From positions 65,096-118,078 of the forward strand of contig WTIZ01000060.1 in the NCBI GenBank assembly GCA_011525035.1: DNA of 52,983 nt. Reading direction: 5' to 3'. A program made the position numbers and the translations under genes. Below, piece by piece: positions 8,009-16,012 of the stretch; the first letter of the stretch is position 1, and the number at the start of each line of letters is the position of its first letter. The DNA comes from Cryomorphaceae bacterium. GTDB taxonomy: Bacteria; Bacteroidota; Bacteroidia; Flavobacteriales; Schleiferiaceae. The notes beneath the pieces are model-generated. The model made no database searches. It had not been told where the DNA came from and saw nothing but the letters and a program-made list of their open reading frames with translations.

Positions 8009-11000
8009 CTATAAATCACCCGTGTAAAGCAATGCAGCGCCGTCGTTTTGAAGGAGCACTAGACCGTGCGGAGTGGAAACAAGTTTGGCCGTAGATCCTC
8101 GTAAAATGAAGGGTGCATCGCTGCACAAAGGCCCGGAGGAGCCGTAGGTTAAAAAGGTCCCACAGAAGCTCTCCTGCGTACCTATGGAGGTGTGCATGTT
8201 GTCAGCTCCACCGCACAGCAATAAACCACGCTCTGTAGCAATAGCGGCATTGATGGGCGCCTGCTGTGCGTCAGAAGGCAAGGCGAGTTGTACCCAACCG
8301 CTGTCGCTAGAGACGAGTAGTGCACTCCCGGTAAAACCAACGCTAAGCGGCTCAACATCGGCTAGGGCATCCCCAAACATTTTTTCAAAAGGTACCCCAG
8401 AGAATGTTCTGTTCTTCAGATAATCTTTGCGGTACTTGACGCTTTCTTTGATGAGTTCGTCACGCCCGAACAATGGGTAGCGCTCGCCTTGATTTACGTA
8501 GCTGTACAAGAAGTCGCGGTTGCCATTGCCGTCGAGATCGGTGATCCAGAGCTCCACAGGTGTCTCAGGGCTCAAGGCAATACCGTGATTTTGACCTACG
8601 CCACCGGCGAAAATTTCTGCTGTACCGTCGTGGTCTAAATCGGCAACGTATACCGAGCGCCACCACCCGTTTTCACTCAAGGACTGAACCTTTCCGTTAC
8701 TATCAACGCTTTTAATTTTCCCCCAATCTTCTGCGACAATGAGCTCGTTGGTACCGTCACCGTCTAGATCTGCAGCCGTGGCATCAGTGATCATGCCTAA
8801 TTCAGCGGTCCATGACGGCTGACCCTTTTCAAACCAACCGTCATTGGTTCCGTAATACACTGCGTGCGAAGGTGCGGCACCGTAATCGTTCCAAATGGAG
8901 CGCTCCCCAATGAAAATATCGTCGTTTCCGTCGCCATTGAGGTCCAGCACAGCTACACAAGAAGCATTGGTTCCCTCTTCACCTAGAGAAACACTTGGCT
9001 TATCTGAATGGAAGTAAATGCGGTCTTGTTGACGTGCAGAATTATTGGGCATTTGGCTACTGCCGGTTACTACGACTAGTGCGGTTTGACCAGTGCCTAG
9101 CGTTACGAGTGCAGCATCCACATCTTCGTGCGCTTTATCGGCCCACAAAAGGGTGGTGTCCATAGTTTGCAAGTCTGCCCAAAGAGGTGCTTTACCGGTG
9201 CTGGCGCCCACAAACAGCTTTCCGTCGAAATAGGCGCCCGCAGGACCTAATTCGTCTGTGCCTTGAATCAATAGCGGGGTCTCCACAAAGCTGGTGTACG
9301 CATCTTCTTTATGTCCGAAGGGTAAGGTGTCCAAAGCAGCCGCGACACGGCTCTTGTTCACGGTCTCTAAACCATCAACGGCCATGCCTTCGCCAGGACG
9401 AAGGGCGTTGTGTTCACCAGGAAGTAAGGTATAGGCTTCCGCGGTTCCATTAGGCCATTCCACGATGATGCCTCCTCCGAAGTCGTCCACATTTTTTCGG
9501 GTAGAGCTGTGACTAAGCCAAGAGCGTGTTCCAAGGTTCCAATGCGATTTTGCACCAAGGCGCTTGCGGTAGCGTACGTTGTAACCGCCAAAGTCAACTG
9601 TTGTTGCGGCGGTGGCGAGGATATTGCGGTACAGGTGTGCGCGGTCGTCGAGGTTGTTGATGACCAGATCCAGTTTACCGTCATTGTCAAAATCGGCCAC
9701 TGCAGATCCGTTGCTCGTGCCTTTGAAATCGAGGCCCCAGCTTTTGCTGGTTTCCACCATCCCATCACGTGTTCCGCGGTAGGCGCGATTACTTACGAGA
9801 CCCGGCGGCATCTGACTGTAAATGCTTTCGTCGGACTTCGCTACGCCTTCTCCGCTCGAGAGGAATTGAATGTAATCTAGGTCATTGGGACGACGCTTAA
9901 TTCCGTTGGTTACGTAGAGGTCTTTGTATCCATCACCGTCGAAATCTTCGAGCAGGACCCCCCAAGACCAATCGGTGCTTTCAACCCCAAGGAGTGGGGC
10001 AACGTCTTCAAATACCGGCAGGGCCATTCCCTTAGAAGCGACACTGCCGCGTTGAAGGTGCGCACTGTTCTTAGGAAACTGTTCGACATAGCCTTGAGAG
10101 CGCTTGTATTTGTGAATATGGAAGGGCTCAGCACCCAGCGCATTTTTGCGCTCTACCTCGTCCCAAGGCTTCATGTCCAGGGTGAAGAGGTCGGTCAAAC
10201 CATCTCCGTTGAGGTCGCCGGCATCCACGCCCATGGTAAACTTAGAATTGGTCTGAAAGCTTTCATCTGTGGCCAATTCAAAACCCTCGCCAGCGCGATT
10301 CAAATACAGGTAATCGTTCTCGTGAAAATCGTTTGCGACAAACACATCCAAATAACCGTCGCTGTTAAAGTCCTCGGCGACGATTGCTAGACCATAGCCG
10401 AGCTGTGAGCTAAGCACGCCATATTCTTCCGTTTTATCCTCAAAAACAGGCGCTTCTGGAGAGCCGGTATTTAAGAAGAAACGGTCTCCTGCCTTTTCAT
10501 CGGTAGTACCGCGTTGTGAAGCTTTGTTATAGGCCCCGGAAGGGTGAACGCTATGACGTAAAACATAAAGATCTTGATCGCCATCATTGTCGCAATCAAA
10601 GAAAAGTGCCTGTTGGCCGTAGCCCGCTAAATCGATCCCTAAATCTTGGCTGATTTCAGTAAAGGTTCCGTCGCCTTGGTTGAGGTAGAACTCGTTATGC
10701 CCATTCCAGATGTGGTAATTCACGGCGCTCACGTGCAGGTCGGGAAAACCGTCTGCATTGATGTCTACAACACTTACTCCGGTTTGAAAATCTGCACTTC
10801 CGGCTGCGGAGCGGTCTCCCTTGGTGAACTTCCAATTCCCTTGGTTAAAATAGAGCGCATTCGCGCCTTGGTTACGCACAAAGTAGATGTCTTCGAACCC
10901 GTTGCCGTCAAAATCGGCCACAGCAACCCCTGCTCCGTTGTAGAAGTAGAGGTAGTCTACAATGTTCTGTTGGTCGTTTTCCTCTAAGACATTCGCAAAG

Positions 11001-11107
11001 TCAATACCTGCTGCCTCGCTAACCTCTTCAAACAAGGTGGGTTCTTTGGGCGCTGATGTACAGGCACAAAGGGCAAGAAATAAGGCGATATGTGCCTTTT
11101 TCAGCAT
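8009..11107 (-). CDS. VCBS/FG-GAP repeat lipoprotein with ASPIC/UnbV-like segment (CRTAC1-like)
   Basis: A 1032-residue lipoprotein (LFLALCAC). It has many FG-GAP/VCBS repeats, recognisable by calcium-loop patterns such as DFDGNGFEDIYF, DFNSDGYLDVFV and DLDHDGTAEIF, which fold as beta-propeller blades. Around residue 515-560 a divergent ASPIC/UnbV segment appears (LGAKSHWN, GTRSWLSHSS, VEWPNG), shorter than usual. Proteins of this kind lie on the cell surface in Bacteroidota and are often encoded beside SusCD; binding of glycans or proteins is assumed, not shown. Its ATG overlaps the upstream paralogue's TAA by one base. The two paralogues are similar in order of motifs but not close copies. 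Confidence 0.88.
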   Translation of the reverse strand: MLKKAHIALFLALCACTSAPKEPTLFEEVSEAAGIDFANVLEENDQQNIVDYLYFYNGAGVAVADFDGNGFEDIYFVRNQGANALYFNQGNWKFTKGDRSAAGSADFQTGVSVVDINADGFPDLHVSAVNYHIWNGHNEFYLNQGDGTFTEISQDLGIDLAGYGQQALFFDCDNDGDQDLYVLRHSVHPSGAYNKASQRGTTDEKAGDRFFLNTGSPEAPVFEDKTEEYGVLSSQLGYGLAIVAEDFNSDGYLDVFVANDFHENDYLYLNRAGEGFELATDESFQTNSKFTMGVDAGDLNGDGLTDLFTLDMKPWDEVERKNALGAEPFHIHKYKRSQGYVEQFPKNSAHLQRGSVASKGMALPVFEDVAPLLGVESTDWSWGVLLEDFDGDGYKDLYVTNGIKRRPNDLDYIQFLSSGEGVAKSDESIYSQMPPGLVSNRAYRGTRDGMVETSKSWGLDFKGTSNGSAVADFDNDGKLDLVINNLDDRAHLYRNILATAATTVDFGGYNVRYRKRLGAKSHWNLGTRSWLSHSSTRKNVDDFGGGIIVEWPNGTAEAYTLLPGEHNALRPGEGMAVDGLETVNKSRVAAALDTLPFGHKEDAYTSFVETPLLIQGTDELGPAGAYFDGKLFVGASTGKAPLWADLQTMDTTLLWADKAHEDVDAALVTLGTGQTALVVVTGSSQMPNNSARQQDRIYFHSDKPSVSLGEEGTNASCVAVLDLNGDGNDDIFIGERSIWNDYGAAPSHAVYYGTNDGWFEKGQPSWTAELGMITDATAADLDGDGTNELIVAEDWGKIKSVDSNGKVQSLSENGWWRSVYVADLDHDGTAEIFAGGVGQNHGIALSPETPVELWITDLDGNGNRDFLYSYVNQGERYPLFGRDELIKESVKYRKDYLKNRTFSGVPFEKMFGDALADVEPLSVGFTGSALLVSSDSGWVQLALPSDAQQAPINAAIATERGLLLCGGADNMHTSIGTQESFCGTFLTYGSSGPLCSDAPFILRGSTAKLVSTPHGLVLLQNDGAALLYTGDL

Positions 11108-14100
11108 TATTCGGCGAGTTTGTATTCTTCCATAGGGCCATTAACCTTGGAGAAGAGCACATAGGTTGCATCGCCGCGCTTGTAGGAGATAATATCTCGC
11201 ACTTGTCCTTCTACGTTGAGTCCGGACGCTGCTGTACCCACTGCTTCAAAAGAGCGTGTCCCGTCTGCAAGCAGTACGGTCCCTCGCGAGGCATCATACC
11301 TTCCCCATTCGGGCTGCACTTCAAAGAGGTTTCCGCCCATAATGATATCCTTAGCACCATCTCCATTCACGTCGACCACATCGATAGCGTAAACCGGTGC
11401 GATCTGTGCTTCTAGAGGGAGCGCGCCTGGACTGAAGGTGCCGTTTCCGTTATTGAAGTAGATGACTGTCTGTAGCGTTTGTGCTTGGAGCAACGCGCTG
11501 CGCTCGAGCTGGAGGGTATCGAACACTTCAAACACACTTTTGCCTGCGTATTCCTGGTACAAGAGGTTTTCTTTCTTCAAATACGGCAGCTGTGAGATGA
11601 GGTTGTGTCGCAATACACGTGGGAACAATGTATCGCCCCAATACGAACAAAGGATAGGGTCTGTTGAGCTGTTACCATCGAAGTCATTCACGAACAATGC
11701 CATCGGTTTTTGCACAGAGGCCTCTAGGCGACAATTCTCTCCAAGGTTACCTGCTATTACATCAAGGTTCCCGTCACCGTCGACATCTGTGAGCTTCATC
11801 GTATTCCAAAGGCCTTGGCTGTAGTTGAAACCGGCTTCAATGGTTTGCTCTTTAAAGCTTGCGTTGTCGTTGATCCAAAGTCGGATGCCCGACCAATCAC
11901 CCACAGTAAGTAGGTCGGCATCACCGTCGCCGTCCACATCGCCTGCAGCACAATCTGTAATCATACCGATGCGTTGGAACCCGCGAGTAGTTCTGCGCTC
12001 GTTGCGCAGTTCCCCGTTGCCATAATTTTTCAGGTATAGACCATTAGCAGGGATGCCGTAACGGCCTTTCAATCCTCTGGACGCAACAAACACATCGGTC
12101 AAGCCGTCGCCGTCAAAATCGGCCACAGCGATAGAGGAGGAGCGTACTGGAAGGCGTGGAAGTGCGTTTTCATCATAGACGAGCTTTCCACCGCCGACGT
12201 TTTTATAGATGCGATCAAAGAGGTCGGTACTGTTGTTTTCAGCCTCCATTGAACCGCTTGCTACATACAGATCGAGATCTCCGTCTCCATCGTAATCAAA
12301 GAATTGAGCGTCGGTGTCTTCACTTGCAGCGTGTGCTTTGAAAGGGTTTCTAGTGGCTTCTTCAAAGCCGTAGTAATTGGACCCTAAAAACAGTTTACCC
12401 GCTTCGCCAGCCGCACCACATTGGTAAACGTCTGTAAAACCGTCCCCGTTAATGTCTGCGTAGGCCAATCGCGCACCTTCTGTGGTAACCATTTGTGGAA
12501 TGAGGCGCTCCTCGTTGAACTGGCTGTATTTGTTCTCTGTGCGCGAGCCATATTCTCCTGAGGCCTGTAACAAGGTACTTTTTGCCTGTGCAAGCTGTGT
12601 AGGCTGAGCATCTGCCGCCGTAAGAACGTAAAGACTATCTGCAGCCACAGCACTCAAACGAGAGGTGTTATCTCCCCAAACGATGGTTAAACTATCGAGG
12701 CTTGTATGTGCACCAATACCAAGGTGTATTCTTGGATCTACAGAGCTTTGGAACCCTTTCATCGGGACCAATTCTGCAAAGAACATCTCCCCACCAGCAT
12801 AGCCGTAAACCTTAGCGCCAATGGCAGTCGCGCCGTTTTCATTGCGTAAATCCAACGAGATGCTGTGGTTTTCTGCAAGCAGTGTTTCGGCATTGTTGCG
12901 CCAGATGAACGGCGCTTGATTCGTGTTGTTGACGATCAATTCTAGATCGCCGTCGTTGTCGAGATCTGCATACACAGATCCATTACTGTGGCTAGGTGCA
13001 TCGAGTCCCCAATCTTCGGCTTTGTTGACAAACTTGTACCCTTTCGCAACATTCTTGTAGGCATAGTTCGGAATGCGCGTAGAAGGCATGAGGTCGATAA
13101 GCTCCTTGTAGTTGACCCCTTCTTTGGTGACGATGGAACGCATCACTTCCTCGTTGGAGATGTAATTGATGTAATCCTGGTCGGTGAGGTCGTGGTTGAT
13201 TCCGTTTGAGATGTAGATGTCTCTCCAACCGTCGTTATCCAAATCGGCAATAAGTGCTCCCCAGGACCAATCAGTAGCTTCTACGCCACTTAGTTGACCA
13301 ATCTCCGAGAAATCCCCTTCTGTGGTGTTTAGGTGCAGCATATTGCGGTTGAACTGGTGATAGTATCCCCATTTCAACTTTCCTTGATAGACGTCCCAGT
13401 TTTCAAAAGTGGTGGTCTGGTTCAATCTGCGAACACCTTGCGGAAGCATATCTGTAACAAAAATATCCGGTGCCCCGTCGTTGTTGATGTCTGCCATATC
13501 CGCACCCATAGAAGCAAATGACGTATGGCGCATGTGTTTTTCGAGCTCCTCGCTAAACGTTCCGTCTTGATTGTTGATGTAGAGGTAGTCTTTCTCAAAG
13601 AAGTCGTTGGAGATGTAGATATCGTCCCATCCGTCGCCATTAACATCGCCGACGGTGGTACCTAAACCAAAACCAATCTCGCTACCCATAATTCCTGCGG
13701 CTTCGCTGACATCGGTAAAAGAACTTCCGTCATTGCGGTAGAGCTTATCCCCGCCTTCGGCATCGCGCACTTCACGCGAGCTCTTTTCAAGATTAAAACT
13801 TCCAATAGCGCGGTAGCTGTTGTTTAGTACATAGAGGTCAAGGTCGCCGTCTCTGTCGTAATCGAAGAACACACCGTGTGTGCTCAACCCTTGATCAGCA
13901 ACGCCCCACTGCTCAGCAACTTCGGTGAACGTATTATCGCCGTTATTGAGGAATAGTTCGTTAGCGCGACTATCGCCTTTGATATCTCCAGAATTTGAGA
14001 CATAGATGTCGATGAACCCGTCTTGATTAACGTCGGCCATAGCTACACCTGTGGACCAGGCTTGCTGTCCAGCAACACCGGCACTTTCGGTGATGTCCGT

Positions 14101-14388
14101 AAAGGTCATGTCCCCATTGTTGAGGTAGAGGGTATTTGAGGTTTGGTTGGCTGTAAAGTACAAATCCATCCAGCCGTCATTGTTTACATCACCTACTGCA
14201 ACACCACCGCCATTGTAAAAGTTACGGTAGTTAAATACATTGAAGTCCTTGTCGTAAGCAAGGTTGTTTTGAAAGTCAATTCCAATTTTTTTATTGTCCA
14301 ATTGTGTGAATAACGCGTCGATGGAATCGGCGGGCTGACAGGCAACAAAAAAGGCCAAAAAGGCCACGGGTAATATTCTTCGAATCAT
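11107..14388 (-). CDS. VCBS/FG-GAP repeat lipoprotein with ASPIC/UnbV domain (CRTAC1-like)
   Basis: A 1093-residue protein. The start chosen is the ATG at 14386-14388, which gives a clean lipoprotein signal (MIRRILPVAFLAFFVAC) and is preceded by the leader CTTACACACACT; an in-frame ATG five codons upstream is less likely. It has numerous D-x-N/D-x-D-G calcium loops (DVNNDGWMDLYF, DVNQDGFIDIYV, DLDNDGWRDIYI). A typical ASPIC/UnbV domain lies near residues 520-590 (IGAKVYGYAGGEMFF, then GFQSSVDPRIHLGIG). It is expected at the outer cell surface as a beta-propeller. It is the first gene after SusD, separated from it by a rho-independent terminator, so it is probably expressed less than susCD. 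Confidence 0.9.
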   Translation of the reverse strand: MIRRILPVAFLAFFVACQPADSIDALFTQLDNKKIGIDFQNNLAYDKDFNVFNYRNFYNGGGVAVGDVNNDGWMDLYFTANQTSNTLYLNNGDMTFTDITESAGVAGQQAWSTGVAMADVNQDGFIDIYVSNSGDIKGDSRANELFLNNGDNTFTEVAEQWGVADQGLSTHGVFFDYDRDGDLDLYVLNNSYRAIGSFNLEKSSREVRDAEGGDKLYRNDGSSFTDVSEAAGIMGSEIGFGLGTTVGDVNGDGWDDIYISNDFFEKDYLYINNQDGTFSEELEKHMRHTSFASMGADMADINNDGAPDIFVTDMLPQGVRRLNQTTTFENWDVYQGKLKWGYYHQFNRNMLHLNTTEGDFSEIGQLSGVEATDWSWGALIADLDNDGWRDIYISNGINHDLTDQDYINYISNEEVMRSIVTKEGVNYKELIDLMPSTRIPNYAYKNVAKGYKFVNKAEDWGLDAPSHSNGSVYADLDNDGDLELIVNNTNQAPFIWRNNAETLLAENHSISLDLRNENGATAIGAKVYGYAGGEMFFAELVPMKGFQSSVDPRIHLGIGAHTSLDSLTIVWGDNTSRLSAVAADSLYVLTAADAQPTQLAQAKSTLLQASGEYGSRTENKYSQFNEERLIPQMVTTEGARLAYADINGDGFTDVYQCGAAGEAGKLFLGSNYYGFEEATRNPFKAHAASEDTDAQFFDYDGDGDLDLYVASGSMEAENNSTDLFDRIYKNVGGGKLVYDENALPRLPVRSSSIAVADFDGDGLTDVFVASRGLKGRYGIPANGLYLKNYGNGELRNERRTTRGFQRIGMITDCAAGDVDGDGDADLLTVGDWSGIRLWINDNASFKEQTIEAGFNYSQGLWNTMKLTDVDGDGNLDVIAGNLGENCRLEASVQKPMALFVNDFDGNSSTDPILCSYWGDTLFPRVLRHNLISQLPYLKKENLLYQEYAGKSVFEVFDTLQLERSALLQAQTLQTVIYFNNGNGTFSPGALPLEAQIAPVYAIDVVDVNGDGAKDIIMGGNLFEVQPEWGRYDASRGTVLLADGTRSFEAVGTAASGLNVEGQVRDIISYKRGDATYVLFSKVNGPMEEYKLAE

Positions 14389-14423
14389 AGTGTGTGTAAG
14401 CATTGAAGCAGGAGTAGCAATAT

Positions 14424-14454
14424 AAAAAAGAAAGCCAGCACTTTCGTGCTGGCT
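14424..14454 (-). terminator. Rho-independent terminator between susD and VCBS genes
   Basis: Perfect 9-bp stem AGCCAGCAC/GTGCTGGCT with a four-base loop. Read on the minus strand it is followed by a T-rich tract (TTTCTTTTTTA). It lies 34 bases after the susD stop and would limit read-through from susCD into the downstream operon. Confidence 0.88.
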
Positions 14455-14487
14455 CCTTACTAAATACTTAGTTGTATCGAACTAGAA

Positions 14488-15993
14488 TTATTCCGAAGGG
14501 TAACCTGGGTTTTGCTCTAAGTTCGGGTTAGCTCCCAATGCTGAGAATGGAATTGGCATCAACTTAACGTAGTCTTGACCAGTTACTTCCTTAAGTTCCC
14601 AAGCGTCAGTGAACTTGCCGTGACGAATCAAATCCATACGACGTACAGCTTCCCAAGCCAATTCGAAACCTCTTTCTTCAAGAAGATCGTCCATTGACAA
14701 AGAAGTACGAGCTGTAGCACCAGCACGTGCGCGGATATCGTTAACAATTGCCAACGCACCAGTTTCGTCACCTTCAGCTAGAAGACATTCCGCTTTCATC
14801 AAAAGAACGTCAGCGTAACGTACAACAGCAAGGTCGTTTTGAGCATCACCACCTGCAGCAGCGTTATCAATAGCCCACTTAACTACACGGATACCGTCAG
14901 TTTCAGTTGCACCAGTGATACCTGGAAGAGAAGCTGTAAAGCTCAATGGGTTACCTTGACGGTCAGTCAAAGCGTTACCAGCGTCATCGTACTGCTGACC
15001 AACCAAGAAGATATCAGAACGAGCATCGTTCGCAGTATCAAACGTGTTGTAGAAATCAGCAAGCGTACAGAATCCGTTCCATGGAGAAGATGGCAACTGG
15101 TTGTAGTGCATCGTTCTCATGTGGATAGTAAGACCCATACCACCTTCGTTCAAGTTAGGAATAACGAATACAGCCTCAGAAGAACCGTCGTTAGAAGGTG
15201 TAAAGTTGTCGTGGTAATCAGCCTCCAAAGAGTACTCACCACTGTTAATTACAGCATCACATGCAGCTTTTGCACCAGCGTAATCAGCAGTACCAGAGTA
15301 TACCTCAGCGTTCAACAACAAACGAGCCAATAGACCGTTTGCAGCGCCTTTAGTTACACGACCGTATTGATCAGCAGCGTGAGATGCTTCCAAATCTGGA
15401 ATTGCAGATTGCAATTCTGATTTGATGAAAGCAAATACCTCCGCACGTGTGTTACGAGCAGGAAGGTTTGCTGGGTCAATAGCTGCGCTCTCTAGGATTG
15501 GCACACCACCGAAGAAGTCCATCAACTGGAAGTAGTAGTATGCACGCAAAACTTTAGCTTCAGCCATGTACGTAGCTTTGTTGCTACCAGAGAACAAAGC
15601 GTCATCAGCGTCCATAAGGTCGTAGATGAACTGGTTCGTTTGAGCCAAACCTTTGTTTGCGTCATTCCATAGACCTACGATGTGACCGTTAGTTGGAGAC
15701 CAGTTGTGCATGTGAAGCTCACGCCACACACCACCATCACCCCAGTCACCACCACGGGTAGGTACGATAGTTTCATCAGAAGTAACCTGGCTTACGTTGT
15801 AGTAGCTCCACAACCAAGGGCGTAGGTTTCCGTAAGCATTTACGAGTACAGAGTAGTAATCGCCTTCGCTTGAGAAGAAGTTATCTGCGGTGATATCCTC
15901 GTAGATAGTTTCTTCTAGATCAGTACAGCTCTGGAACGTAACTGTAGATACGGCGGCGGCTGCAATCAATGCGATTTTTGAAAATCTTTTCAT
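14488..15993 (-). CDS. susD: RagB/SusD family nutrient-binding outer-membrane lipoprotein
   Basis: A 501-residue SusD-like lipoprotein: lipobox VTFQSC, then the typical opening DLEETIYEDITADNFFSSEGDYYSVLVNAYGNL, the TPR-like helical core (AEAKVLRAYYYFQLMDFFGGVPIL) and the C-terminal section VRYADVLLMKAECLLAEG, ERGFELAWEAVRRMDLIRHGKF. It forms the surface lid of a SusCD complex and binds glycan for import. It follows susC by 19 bases. By eye, codon use in susC and susD seems more uniform than in neighbouring genes, as in highly expressed genes. The substrate cannot be read from sequence; the downstream trehalase and transporter suggest an alpha-glucoside. Confidence 0.95.
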   Translation of the reverse strand: MKRFSKIALIAAAAVSTVTFQSCTDLEETIYEDITADNFFSSEGDYYSVLVNAYGNLRPWLWSYYNVSQVTSDETIVPTRGGDWGDGGVWRELHMHNWSPTNGHIVGLWNDANKGLAQTNQFIYDLMDADDALFSGSNKATYMAEAKVLRAYYYFQLMDFFGGVPILESAAIDPANLPARNTRAEVFAFIKSELQSAIPDLEASHAADQYGRVTKGAANGLLARLLLNAEVYSGTADYAGAKAACDAVINSGEYSLEADYHDNFTPSNDGSSEAVFVIPNLNEGGMGLTIHMRTMHYNQLPSSPWNGFCTLADFYNTFDTANDARSDIFLVGQQYDDAGNALTDRQGNPLSFTASLPGITGATETDGIRVVKWAIDNAAAGGDAQNDLAVVRYADVLLMKAECLLAEGDETGALAIVNDIRARAGATARTSLSMDDLLEERGFELAWEAVRRMDLIRHGKFTDAWELKEVTGQDYVKLMPIPFSALGANPNLEQNPGYPSE

Positions 15994-16012
15994 TGTATCG
16001 ATCTTTTTTAAA

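Noticed and set aside
9480-9600. Possible frameshift in the ASPIC/UnbV segment of the 8009-11107 protein
   Set aside because: The segment is shortened, but translation in the main frame gives recognisable LGAKSHWN and GTRSWLSHSS and continues without break into later repeats, so divergence is more likely than an error.
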